Shown: positions 25,921 through 34,356 of the stretch, piece by piece
Position numbering within the stretch: position 1 is the stretch's first letter
Layout of the letters: each line of letters begins with the position of its first letter
Source: Actinomycetaceae bacterium
GTDB taxonomy: Bacteria; Actinomycetota; Actinomycetes; Actinomycetales; Actinomycetaceae
Assembly (NCBI GenBank): GCA_030538185.1
Contig: JAUNUK010000004.1
Span: forward strand, 62,001-126,000
DNA length: 64,000 nt
Direction of reading: 5' to 3'
Made by a program: the position numbers and the translations under genes
The notes under the pieces: generated by a model
What the model saw: the letters and a program-made list of their open reading frames with translations, nothing else
What the model was told of the DNA's origin: nothing
Database searches by the model: none

Positions 25921-27522
25921 TTACCTCGCCCCCATCCACATACGCAGTTGCTCAGCAACCTTGCCTGGTTTGTCAATCGCCAAATCGGCAATCTCTTGGC
26001 GCTTGGCCTCCAGGCGCAACATGGCCGGGTCGGGCTTGGGTTGCTCAAGTTCGACAAACTCTTCTTCGTATTCCTCTGCGGAAGGCAACTCCAAGGGTTC
26101 TTCCTCGGGAGGCGTGAGCATGTAGGGCTCTGGCATCTGATCGAGTTCGCCCAGATCGAGAGCCTCGCGTTCGCGCTTCTTGGCCCGACGCCTTGCGATT
26201 GCCGCAATAATCAGCAGCAGTAGCAGGATGACACCGGCGATAATCGCCTGGCGAATCATGGTGGCGCGTTCTTCAGCTTCCGCTGCGGCAGCGGCCTCAT
26301 CGGCGGCCTTCTGTGCGGCTTCGGCGGCAGTTGCGTCGAAAGGCATACGCGAAACGTTGACAATATCGCCACGTTCCACGTTGATGTTAGAAGCGGCCAC
26401 AACGATGTCCCGCAGGGCGGTCATATCCAAACGGCGTGCGGTTTCTTGGTTGACAACAACCGAGACGGCCTGTGAAGCAACCCCGCCAGGCTGGGATAAC
26501 GCGTGTTCCACAACCTCGTTAATGGCATTGTTCGTGACGTTTTGATCCGTCTGGTAGTTGCCACCTACACCTTGTCCGGTCAGGTTATTGGGGTTACCGA
26601 TATTATCCGGCCCCAGAACACCGCCCACGATCTGTCCCGAACCGTTATAACGCTCGTTTTGCGTCGAGGAGTTGAGGGACATAACCCCGCCCTCGGGTTC
26701 GGTGTAGGTCTTCGATGTGCGCTCTACGACATCCTCGGTCAGCTTCGCGGTGACAGCCACACGGGCATTTCCAGCGCCAACCAAAGGTTCAACGACATCC
26801 AGGATGGCTGCACGGATACGTTTTTCATATTCGAGGGCGGCAGCGGAATTGCTGGAGCCGTCATTCGATAAAGTGACACCAGCGGCATCGACGACGGTGA
26901 CGTTCTTGGGCTTCATGTCTGGGATAGAAGCAGACACGAAGTTAACGATCGAGTCAACGGCTTTCTTTTCGAGTTCGGTTCCCTTTTTAAGCGTCAAGAA
27001 AACTGAGGCAGTGGGATCAGCAACGTTGTCCACAAAGACTGATTTCTCAGGTATGGCCAACTGCACGGTTGCTGCTTCAACACCGTTCATGGTGCGGATG
27101 GTCTTAGCAAGCTCGCCTTCCAATGCGCGCTTCTTTGCCATGTTTTGTTGGAAGTCGGAGGCAGTGACACCCAAAGAATCCAAGATGGCGTAGCCAGCGG
27201 TGGTCTCTTCAGGCAGGTTCGCCGCTGCCAGCTTCATCCGCGCGTCATATAGCTTATCGGCAGGGACTGAAACGACTCCGCCCTCGGAAGTCTGATATTT
27301 GATGCCCTCGGCACTCAGTTGTGTCGTAATAGCGGAGGCGTCCTTATCCGATAGCCCCGAGTAGAGGGGCTTGTAATCGGGGGAAGAGATCCAGGTGTAT
27401 AGGGCGAAGCATCCCAAGACCAACATCGCCACGCCAATAGCGGCGAGCGTCCTTTGGGCGATGGAGAACTGGGAGACTGTTGTCTTGGCGCGATCTAAGG
27501 CGCCTGTGATTGCTGGGGGCAT
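25921..27522 (-). CDS. fliF: FliF MS-ring protein
   Basis: 533 residues. Membrane helices flank the periplasmic YscJ/FliF domain: one near 26-47 (IGVAMLVLGCFALYTW) and one near 430-450 (AIIAGVILLLLLIIAAIA). PGVAS-type and NITPERG-like regions (VERGDIVNVSRMPFDA) are present. The C-terminal acidic tail binds FliG. The base of the whole organelle. Starts one base into the fliE stop. Confidence 0.97.
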   Translation of the reverse strand: MPPAITGALDRAKTTVSQFSIAQRTLAAIGVAMLVLGCFALYTWISSPDYKPLYSGLSDKDASAITTQLSAEGIKYQTSEGGVVSVPADKLYDARMKLAAANLPEETTAGYAILDSLGVTASDFQQNMAKKRALEGELAKTIRTMNGVEAATVQLAIPEKSVFVDNVADPTASVFLTLKKGTELEKKAVDSIVNFVSASIPDMKPKNVTVVDAAGVTLSNDGSSNSAAALEYEKRIRAAILDVVEPLVGAGNARVAVTAKLTEDVVERTSKTYTEPEGGVMSLNSSTQNERYNGSGQIVGGVLGPDNIGNPNNLTGQGVGGNYQTDQNVTNNAINEVVEHALSQPGGVASQAVSVVVNQETARRLDMTALRDIVVAASNINVERGDIVNVSRMPFDATAAEAAQKAADEAAAAAEAEERATMIRQAIIAGVILLLLLIIAAIARRRAKKREREALDLGELDQMPEPYMLTPPEEEPLELPSAEEYEEEFVELEQPKPDPAMLRLEAKRQEIADLAIDKPGKVAEQLRMWMGAR

Positions 27523-27878
27523 TAGGCCTGCATCCTCATTACCTCGTTGAAGGCATCGACTGCCTTATTGCGGATAGCTGCGGTCAGTTCAAGGGTCATC
27601 TTGGATTCGGCGGCTGCGATGGTGTAGTCGTGGACATTGTCCAAACGTCCCGTCACTGCCCGAATACCAAGGTCCTTTGCGTAATCCTGTCGCGTCTGAA
27701 TCCGTTCAACTGCGGTAGAGAGGATAGAACCAAAATTTGTGTCGCGTACATCCGCACCTTGTCCTAATGCTGCGGGGCCATTTGCCATGGCCTTTGTGCG
27801 CGCGAAACCGAGGGAGCTTACAAAATCATTGGCAGATGTTAGGCCTGTTGCACCTACTGCACCTACTGACAGCGGCAT
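27522..27878 (-). CDS. fliE: FliE MS-ring/rod junction protein
   Basis: 118 residues ending in the conserved FliE helix (MTLELTAAIRNKAVDAFNEVMRMQ, with the family's late N/D-EVMRM motif). FliE joins the MS-ring to the proximal rod. Directly downstream of flgB-flgC, as in most flagellar operons, and overlapping fliF by one base. Confidence 0.93.
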   Translation of the reverse strand: MPLSVGAVGATGLTSANDFVSSLGFARTKAMANGPAALGQGADVRDTNFGSILSTAVERIQTRQDYAKDLGIRAVTGRLDNVHDYTIAAAESKMTLELTAAIRNKAVDAFNEVMRMQA

Positions 27879-27880
27879 GT

Positions 27881-28282
27881 TTAGCTCCTACCGATTTGAA
27901 GAGCCGCCTCATAAGATTGTTTTGAACGATCTACAACGGCTGCGTTTGCTTGGTAAGCCCTTTGCGCCATAATCAACTGGGTCATTTGAGAACCCAAGTT
28001 AATATCGGGGCGCCGCACGTAGCCTTCCTGGTTTGCGTTGGGGTCGTCGGGGTCGTAGACGACATGTCCATCCGTGGAACCTAGGGCAATTCCGGAAACC
28101 ATGGTGCCTGCCGGGCGACCGTAGTCAACGGCCTGGGCCACGACGTATCGTGCCCTGAACGCTTCCTCGTTCATTGGCCTTGTGGTGTTGACATTGGCGA
28201 TATTGTCGGAAATGGCGTCCATCCACTTACGGTTGACGGTCATTCCCGTACCGGCAATACCTATAGCTCCGAAAACGGTCAT
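27881..28282 (-). CDS. flgC: FlgC proximal rod protein
   Basis: 133 residues. N-terminal FGAIGIAGTGMTVNRKWMDA with NIANVNTTRP, and C-terminal MTQLIMAQRAYQANAAVVDR, are the rod-protein signatures. With FlgB and FliE it builds the proximal rod. ATGA overlap with flgB; two bases to fliE. Confidence 0.95.
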   Translation of the reverse strand: MTVFGAIGIAGTGMTVNRKWMDAISDNIANVNTTRPMNEEAFRARYVVAQAVDYGRPAGTMVSGIALGSTDGHVVYDPDDPNANQEGYVRRPDINLGSQMTQLIMAQRAYQANAAVVDRSKQSYEAALQIGRS

Positions 28283-28626
28283 GAGGTAGTCCTCATGGCT
28301 GCGCGGATACTGGAGAACTCTCCATCCAGCGCCTGTGTTGCTAGCTGAAACCTAAGTACTGTGTCGACGTTAGAGATGGTCTCTGTATCGAGATTGACAT
28401 TGTTTCCATCCATACGCGTGGGTTCCAGTGAACGCGACGTCTGTACGTGAGTCATCTGGGGACGACCCAACTCAACTGCGCGTGCCAGTTCGTCTTCAAA
28501 TGTGACGCGACCGGCTAGGAACCCTGGTGTCTGAATATTGGAAACGTTATCCGCGATGACACGTTGACGCATGGCCAAGCCATCTAGCGCCGTCCGCATC
28601 GCTACGTAACCCACAGAATCGAACAT
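28279..28626 (-). CDS. flgB: FlgB proximal rod protein
   Basis: 115 residues from the ATG at 28626 (MFDSVGYVAMRTALDGLAMR); an upstream start would add 39 residues unlike any rod protein. NVSNIQTPGFLAGRVTFED is the conserved rod/hook N-terminal motif. First gene of the 28.6-kb minus-strand flagellar cluster, so the promoter for the early genes should lie in the AT-rich DNA at 28627-28900. Confidence 0.95.
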   Translation of the reverse strand: MFDSVGYVAMRTALDGLAMRQRVIADNVSNIQTPGFLAGRVTFEDELARAVELGRPQMTHVQTSRSLEPTRMDGNNVNLDTETISNVDTVLRFQLATQALDGEFSSIRAAMRTTS

Positions 28627-29639
28627 GACAACCCCACATGCTCTAGGTTCGGATTCGTTCGGTGTTGAATCCTGCCTTCTCGCTAACAGTGCGAGATCGG
28701 TTCTTGTGAACCAACAGTGCCAGTCTAAGAAAGAAGTGCGCAAAAGTCAGGGGCGACTTTTATAGGGTGTAACTTTTTTAGATAAACACCCAAATAGAAA
28801 TGTTTTTTTACCTATTGGTAAACTCTCAGTTTCGCTTTCAGGTTTACGTTTTAGCTGGTCAATAAGCCTTTCAAATCTTTCATACATGAAAATTTAAGTG
28901 TTCATTCAGTATCTGTTTCGCATTTGATAAGACTTTCCAAGCGGTAAAACAAGATTGCTAATGACAGGGTATTCTTAGCTTTTTCATAAAGACTGACCAG
29001 TTGGTATAAATGTGCACTTGTCCAAAACCTTACCAAGTTGAAACAGTCTGTAATCATCGAACACGAACACCTTGTAATTGGTTGAATTTGAGAACTTTGG
29101 CGATTTAGCTCTGGTTTTACCCCCACCGAAGCGAACAGGAACGAACAGAGCAAAAAGTGTTGAGATGTTTCTGTCTCATATATTGAGATACTCCTTTGGG
29201 ATCGGCTGAATACAAACCCTGACCGCTTAGCCAGCAAAATGTTCACTTCTTGAACGCAACGACAATTTATTAATTGCTGTGAGCTTGGTCACACTCCAAG
29301 AGGGTTCGGCGTGTCGTAATCGGTTACAAACCCCGCTATCTCGCGATTTGCTTGATTTTTTGCCTACTATTTTCCTGGACCGCAACTTCTTTACAGTCTG
29401 TAGGGGTTGAAAATAGTTCTCTCCAACTTCTTTGTCATTACATTCATTCGGCTTCAAACAGAGTTCATTTCTGAAGGTTTCCTGAGCGTATAATGAAAGG
29501 AAATGTGTCTGTCAAGACAACACGCCACGTATTAACAAACGCACAAAGTCCACCGAACAAAGACGGACATTTACGTCCATTTCCTTTAATTTTGGAAGAA
29601 AAGCCTGTTCCGACACGGAAAGCAGAGAATAAGTCGGGC
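28627..29639. other. AT-rich kilobase without a convincing gene, upstream of flgB
   Basis: Base composition drops well below the neighbours, especially 28750-29500. Two unrecognised minus-strand frames (29227-29457, 76 residues; 28902-29246, 114 residues) overlap by 20 bases but show no domain, no good ribosome site and unusual codons. TATAAT at 29491 reads rightward into no clear gene. A CTATAAAAGT box near 28760 on the minus strand may be part of the flgB promoter. The region may hold the master promoter, a small RNA, or decayed foreign DNA. Confidence 0.5.
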
Positions 29640-29939
29640 TTATCCCTCGACATTGAGATACACGGGCAGGGCATCCTCATGGGGGTTTGCCTGGTCTACC
29701 GCATGTTGATGCTTGCGCGCATTTGCTATCGCGCCTTCCAGTTTTTTCATAGCCTTCTCTTGGCCATCTCTCAGGATCCGTACGCGCTCAGAAAACTGTT
29801 CAGGGAGCCCTCCCAAGGATTCGGGCAACTCCCAGTCGGGCAGTTCTACATCAAAATCATCATTGAGCAGGTTGTTATTGAGGATGCGAAGATCTTCTTC
29901 CATCCTGGCTAAGACTGCGGCCCACTGGTCAGCCGACAC
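29640..29939 (-). CDS. FliT-like flagellar chaperone or hypothetical
   Basis: 99 residues from a GTG at 29939 with GGGGGAG seven to nine bases upstream, overlapping the fliS stop by 11 bases. It is a small, acidic, helical protein (WAAVLARMEEDLRILNNNLL, then VRILRDGQEKAMKKLEGAIA). Position directly after fliS is where fliT, the FliD chaperone, is found in Gram-positive bacteria. Sequence alone is too divergent to prove it, so no symbol is given. An ATG further upstream would put 32 extra residues inside fliS and is less likely. Confidence 0.65.
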   Translation of the reverse strand: MSADQWAAVLARMEEDLRILNNNLLNDDFDVELPDWELPESLGGLPEQFSERVRILRDGQEKAMKKLEGAIANARKHQHAVDQANPHEDALPVYLNVEG

Positions 29940-30357
29940 CCAAGTCTCCCCCGATGCGCCGTGGCGTGGCAGTGGTTGGGTCACCTGCTTGAAGTTGGGC
30001 TGCGGCTTGGTGCCAGGCATCGCATAGAGGCGCAAAAAGTTCGTGGATCTCTTTCACCAAGGCCGGATCGCCTGAGACATTCGCATTCACCAGTTGCTTC
30101 ATGGCGAATACGTAAAGGGCCATGAGCTGTTGGGCACCCTCCCACACGTCCATTTTCAAGGATGACATGAGCTCTGCAATGATGTCTTGTGCATGCGTCA
30201 ACTGACGGTGTGCTTCTTGGCGATCGCCCTTTTCAAGGGCTTTTTCTCCGCGTCCCAAATCCAGTAATAACCGGTCGTAAAGCATGGTAAGAAGCTGAGC
30301 AGGTGAGGCCGTCACAATCGCATCTTGGCGAAAACGGTCAATCGCTGACTGCATCAA
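29929..30357 (-). CDS. fliS: FliS flagellin export chaperone
   Basis: 142 residues with the FliS signature ASPAQLLTMLYDRLLLDLGR near the start, followed by the helical bundle (AHRQLTHAQDIIAELMSSLK). FliS binds the C-terminus of flagellin in the cytosol and also FliW in some species. Lies downstream of fliD with a 126-base gap. The flagellin gene it serves is not in this window. Confidence 0.94.
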   Translation of the reverse strand: MMQSAIDRFRQDAIVTASPAQLLTMLYDRLLLDLGRGEKALEKGDRQEAHRQLTHAQDIIAELMSSLKMDVWEGAQQLMALYVFAMKQLVNANVSGDPALVKEIHELFAPLCDAWHQAAAQLQAGDPTTATPRRIGGDLGVG

Positions 30358-30483
30358 ACCCCTCAGTTCTAGCGGACAAAGCCGCCACTAATACACACGA
30401 CCAGAATACTGTGATTCAGTAACCTGAGCCAGGGCTAGGCACAAACGCCCCACCTAAACCCAGACACCAGTCTAATCGGTGCA

Positions 30484-32085
30484 TCACCGTTTCTGTGTAG
30501 GAGTTTGTTGCAACAAGCCCAGAGCTGAATACTGTTTTTGCATCTTGGCTAAAGCGCTCTCCATTGCATTAAAACGCTTTTGCAAAGACGCCTTCCGCAT
30601 ATCCAACCGACGTTGTTCAGCATCGATACGATCGTTCAGTGCCGTCTTAGAAGACTGCTTGGAGGTTATCTGCTGTGTTACCAGGCCGTCCTTCGAGTCC
30701 GACATGTTCTTCGCATACTGTTCTGTCTTGGCAGCGAAGGCAGTCATGGCCTCTTGTACACGCTCAGGGTCTGCGGCCATTGCCTTGGCGAATTTGGCCT
30801 CATCGAACTTCACAGACATCTGGGCACCAGAGTTACTCATGGTGATGCCGAATTCTGAAAGCGACACGGTTGATTTTGTGCCGTTCTTATTCGTGACCTC
30901 GATGCCACCTGCGATTAAAGAGGAGATCTGAGAAGACATCCCTCGGGTAAGTGAGTTAGTGCCAAGTACACCAGGAGACAAGGTCTTATTGCCCTTATCG
31001 TCCTTACCCTCGACAGCTTTGGTCTGGGAGTACAGTTCCGAGAGCACCAGGTCGATATTAGAGACCAGGGCCTTCACTTTGTCGCTGGCAACCTTCGGAT
31101 CGCTTTCGACACTCACCTTCACATCCTTGGGTGTCAGCGCCAGAGGCTTCCCATTGGGATCCTTGGCGGCGATGCCCACAGTAATGTCCACATCATCAAG
31201 AACCTGAGAGAAAGTGTTGTTCTCAGAGGTCACCGAACGCTCTTGAGCGGTCCCACCCCACAAGGTTATCTGTGCGGAAGTGGCCTCTTGGGTATTGCTG
31301 ACGGTGACCTTCTTAGCGTTGATCGTAGAAAGATGAGCAGCCAGGTCCTCGGCCTTGTATGTGGCCTTCTGAATTGTGCCAGTGGCCTCGTTTAGGCTCG
31401 ACGTTTCTGGCTTCACGCCCGCTGCCTTCAGATCTTCGGCCACGTTCCCCACATGCAAAGAGAACTTACCTTCATTCTCACCTGTTTTGGTTCCGGTGAT
31501 CTGAAGGATGTATTGGCCTTGGCCATCTGCGCCCGTGCCAACGCGCACAGCTGTCGCACGCACACCGATATCCGAGGCCTTATTAATGGCCTCGGCGATA
31601 TCCTGGGCGGACCCAGAAGAGGGATAGATAGAAGCAATCTGATTGCCCACAATGATAGAAAGACCCTGAGGAGGTGGGCCCTGCTTTATCTGAGGGGCAA
31701 TATCCGCAAGGGTCTCTGCACTGACAAGAGACACCTGTGACTGTGCGGTCTTATCCACAGAGAAACTCAGCTGAGATATATCAGCACCAGGTTTTGCAGT
31801 GATACCGACCGTAGGATCGGAAGACGTAGCTTTTGCTGCAGCCCACACGGAAGAAAGGTCGGCGCTCGACAAGGCGTCCTTTTTACCCATTACGCCATTG
31901 GCTGCCGATGCAATAGAAGAAATCTTGGCATTCAGCGCTTGAAGGGCAGTGATCTCCTTCTCCATGCCGGTGCTCTTCTTAACGAGCAACTGGCCGCGCC
32001 TGCTTTCAATACTCATTAACTTTGCGATGACGTCCGTGGTTTTAAACCCCGAGATCATGCCGTCAATTCCCAGTCCCGAGCTCAT
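30484..32085 (-). CDS. fliD: FliD filament cap protein
   Basis: 533 residues from the ATG at 32085 with GGAAGGAGA upstream. N-terminal SSGLGIDGMISGFKTTDVIA plus later GTNSLTRGMSSQISSLIAGG and a C-terminal coiled coil (LNDRIDAEQRRLDMRKASLQ) are typical of FliD. It caps the filament and promotes flagellin folding. The sequence between residues about 100 and 330 is the variable surface part. The gene ends just upstream of fliS, forming a late block with the FliT-like gene. Confidence 0.94.
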   Translation of the reverse strand: MSSGLGIDGMISGFKTTDVIAKLMSIESRRGQLLVKKSTGMEKEITALQALNAKISSIASAANGVMGKKDALSSADLSSVWAAAKATSSDPTVGITAKPGADISQLSFSVDKTAQSQVSLVSAETLADIAPQIKQGPPPQGLSIIVGNQIASIYPSSGSAQDIAEAINKASDIGVRATAVRVGTGADGQGQYILQITGTKTGENEGKFSLHVGNVAEDLKAAGVKPETSSLNEATGTIQKATYKAEDLAAHLSTINAKKVTVSNTQEATSAQITLWGGTAQERSVTSENNTFSQVLDDVDITVGIAAKDPNGKPLALTPKDVKVSVESDPKVASDKVKALVSNIDLVLSELYSQTKAVEGKDDKGNKTLSPGVLGTNSLTRGMSSQISSLIAGGIEVTNKNGTKSTVSLSEFGITMSNSGAQMSVKFDEAKFAKAMAADPERVQEAMTAFAAKTEQYAKNMSDSKDGLVTQQITSKQSSKTALNDRIDAEQRRLDMRKASLQKRFNAMESALAKMQKQYSALGLLQQTPTQKR

Positions 32086-32180
32086 GGCGCTTCTCCTTCC
32101 ATGGTTATAAGCCGCATGCACTCACGGGGTCACGCATTCTTCTGACATATGGAAGCATCCGACATACCCCGCTGTACACA

Positions 32181-32207
32181 TAATCGCCCAAAGCCGACCA
32201 CAATTAA
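32181..32207 (-). promoter_or_regulatory. candidate sigma-28 promoter of fliD
   Basis: Read on the minus strand, TTAAT is followed after exactly 14 bases by GGCGATTA, against the sigma-28 pattern TAAAG-N14-GCCGATAA. It lies about 100 bases ahead of the fliD ATG. The spacing is exact but three or four positions differ from consensus, so it is weaker than the flgK promoter at 34277. Confidence 0.4.
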
Positions 32208-32232
32208 GGAATTCTATAAAAATGTTTGGAAA

Positions 32233-33504
32233 CTACGTGTCAGTGAAGTCCTTGAGTCCCTTGACTGGACGGCGCTTCGCCTTCCCCTGCAACCCCACCC
32301 TCATCCCAACTCCAGGGTGAAACTCCTTGTCCGTCTCTTTTTCAGGATCTTCTTCCTCTATCGGGGGCTGCGATTTTGAAGGCTTCTTGCCCTCTGCTTC
32401 CCTTAAACGCTCTTCTTCCATTGCGGCGCGCTCTTTTTCTCTTTCAATCCCAGCGGCCACAGATTGTGCAGACAAGATAGCCGCATTCGTCACTACCCCG
32501 CCGCGCATAGTCACGTGTACCTCGGATTCCCACACATCTTCTTCTACGTCTACCTGCGGGTCATTAAGGGAGTCCTCTTCGAAGTCTGGTGCGCGCGATT
32601 CTGGCGTGGGGCTTTCAGCTTCCGTGGGCTTGACATCCGACGTATCAGCCACAGTAACTTCTGCAGCCGCTTGCGATTCGTCCTCGGCAGATAATTCTAT
32701 GCCGGAAGCCTGCGCCAATAATCTGGCCTGCCTGCCTACCTCCTCGCAATAAGAGACCCGACGGCGCTGGGCGACGCCCTTGGCTTCCGGCAAAACAGCG
32801 CCATCTAATTGGACGCTCATTCCGTCGCGCATGAGCGCCAGGGCCTCTGAACGCAGCTGAGAGACACGAGACTGGGTGACATCCAGTTCTTCTGCCAGCT
32901 CAGAGACCTGTCGATCCTTGAAATACGTTTCTTGAACGACGTAACGCAGGCGTTCAGGCAAAGCCGCGACAGCTGCATGCAGATACAACTGGCGTTCATC
33001 CGTTAAAACGCGATCCTCGGGACCCATCTCCGGATCGACGATCTGTATCGCCGTATATTCTTCAGAGCCGTCAATAGACAAGATCTTGCGATTCACATCG
33101 TGCTGGATGGCCTCCACTTGTGCGACATCGCAGCCCAGAGCGCTAGCGAGCTCTTCACGGGTGGGTACACGCCCAGAGGAAGCCATTAAGGTCTGCTGGA
33201 CCTCTTCCAATTGCTTTGCACGCTGACGCACTCCGCGACTTGCCCAGTCCATTCCGCGCAACTCATCCACCATTGCGCCCCGCACCCGGAAGGCAGCATA
33301 TTTGTGAAAAGGCACACCTTGACTTGGATCAAAGGAGTGTGCGGCCTGCACCAAGGCTAAAGAGCCGGCAGCCGCCAAGTCTTCACGTTGCACGTGGCTT
33401 GGGACCCGACGCAGCATCTCGGACACGTGATAACCCACCAGTGGAAGGTTATCCACAATGAGAGCCTCACGTTCTTGGGTGTTCACCCCTACGCCTTTCA
33501 CCAT
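32233..33504 (-). CDS. fliA: FliA/WhiG-family sigma factor with long acidic C-terminal tail
   Basis: 423 residues against about 240-260 for the family. Region 2 (about 15-90; SFDPSQGVPFHKYAAFRVRG, VDELRGMDWASRGVR), region 3 (112-150) and region 4 helix-turn-helix (182-226; VSELAEELDVTQSRVSQLRS) are complete. Residues about 230-423 are an added Glu/Pro-rich, mostly disordered tail ending in a basic patch. It should drive late flagellar genes; the sigma-28 promoter before flgK supports that. No FlgM is seen. A GTG at 33486 has a better ribosome site (GAAAGG) than the ATG at 33504. Confidence 0.9.
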   Translation of the reverse strand: MVKGVGVNTQEREALIVDNLPLVGYHVSEMLRRVPSHVQREDLAAAGSLALVQAAHSFDPSQGVPFHKYAAFRVRGAMVDELRGMDWASRGVRQRAKQLEEVQQTLMASSGRVPTREELASALGCDVAQVEAIQHDVNRKILSIDGSEEYTAIQIVDPEMGPEDRVLTDERQLYLHAAVAALPERLRYVVQETYFKDRQVSELAEELDVTQSRVSQLRSEALALMRDGMSVQLDGAVLPEAKGVAQRRRVSYCEEVGRQARLLAQASGIELSAEDESQAAAEVTVADTSDVKPTEAESPTPESRAPDFEEDSLNDPQVDVEEDVWESEVHVTMRGGVVTNAAILSAQSVAAGIEREKERAAMEEERLREAEGKKPSKSQPPIEEEDPEKETDKEFHPGVGMRVGLQGKAKRRPVKGLKDFTDT

Positions 33505-33747
33505 CTATGCCACAGCGCCGACAAAGGGGTCGACACCTTAAGACAGAATACCTGTCCTCAGCAGTTTTCGTTGTGAAGTTTATGGCATCGGCATTGTTCG
33601 ACAATAATTATATTGAGAAACTTACCGCCCTAATGTTTTTCAATCTCCTGCCGATTGTTCTGTCAGAACGGATTGAATGCGAGGTAAGCGACCAGTAGGT
33701 TGCCCGATAGTGCAAACCAATCCACCATCAATGAAGGGAAGACACGC

Positions 33748-34233
33748 ATGTCCTTGGACGCACTGTCTCGCCAATTGTGGAAACAACGGGAGACCCTTGA
33801 GGTTGTGCTGTTTAAATTAGAGGAAGAACGACTGCTTGTCGCCACCGGCATGGCCCGTTGGCTGCCGCGCGCAACCGCTGAACTAGAGGCCGTGCTCAAC
33901 CAGGCTCGCGAGCAAGAACTGGAACGCTCCATGGAATCAGAGGCTGCTGCCTCTGCTCTCGGACTTGAGGCTACGGCCTCGCTACAAGATATTGCCGAGG
34001 CCGCAAGTGAACCCTGGAAGACCCTACTGCTTCAACATCGTGACGCCCTGGTTGCCTTGACAACAGAAATCGGGGACACAGCCCAATCCAACCGTCAACA
34101 ACTAACCATGCTGCAAAGGGCGACTCAAGAAACCCTCATGAGCATCCAGGAAAGCGTTGGAACCTACGACCAAGCTGGGGCAACGTCCTCATTCCTGGGC
34201 AGTGGGGGACGCATAGTGGACGAGTCCTTGTAG
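33748..34233 (+). CDS. flgN: FlgN-like export chaperone for FlgK/FlgL
   Basis: 161 residues from an ATG preceded by GAAGGGAAG; an upstream TTG at 33700 is less likely. Almost entirely helical, starting SLDALSRQLWKQRETLEVVL with a Leu-rich first helix, as in FlgN. It lies directly ahead of flgK and flgL, its clients in other bacteria. The 243-base gap to fliA (33505-33747) is the shared divergent promoter region; no clear sigma-28 box is seen there. Confidence 0.85.
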   Translation: MSLDALSRQLWKQRETLEVVLFKLEEERLLVATGMARWLPRATAELEAVLNQAREQELERSMESEAAASALGLEATASLQDIAEAASEPWKTLLLQHRDALVALTTEIGDTAQSNRQQLTMLQRATQETLMSIQESVGTYDQAGATSSFLGSGGRIVDESL

Positions 34234-34276
34234 GCCGCCCTCGGAAATGGCCTGACCTCGGATGGTCGGGCTTAAC

Positions 34277-34303
34277 TTAAGAAACAACCAAAATCGCCGA
34301 TAA
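34277..34303 (+). promoter_or_regulatory. sigma-28 (FliA) promoter of flgK
   Basis: TTAAG (34277-34281), a 14-base spacer, then GCCGATAA (34296-34303). This matches the sigma-28 consensus TAAAG-N14-GCCGATAA at 12 of 13 defined positions, including a perfect -10. It lies 53 bases upstream of the flgK ATG and fits transcription of flgK-flgL-fliW by the FliA protein encoded at 32233. Confidence 0.88.
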
Positions 34304-34356
34304 GAAGAACACGGAAGTAACACCAGGCGTTCACAAGTAAAGGAGGTGCCCTAGAG

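Noticed and set aside
29493-29912. 139-residue plus-strand frame after a TATAAT box
   Set aside because: More than half of it is antisense to the FliT-like gene and fliS end; no domain or ribosome site.
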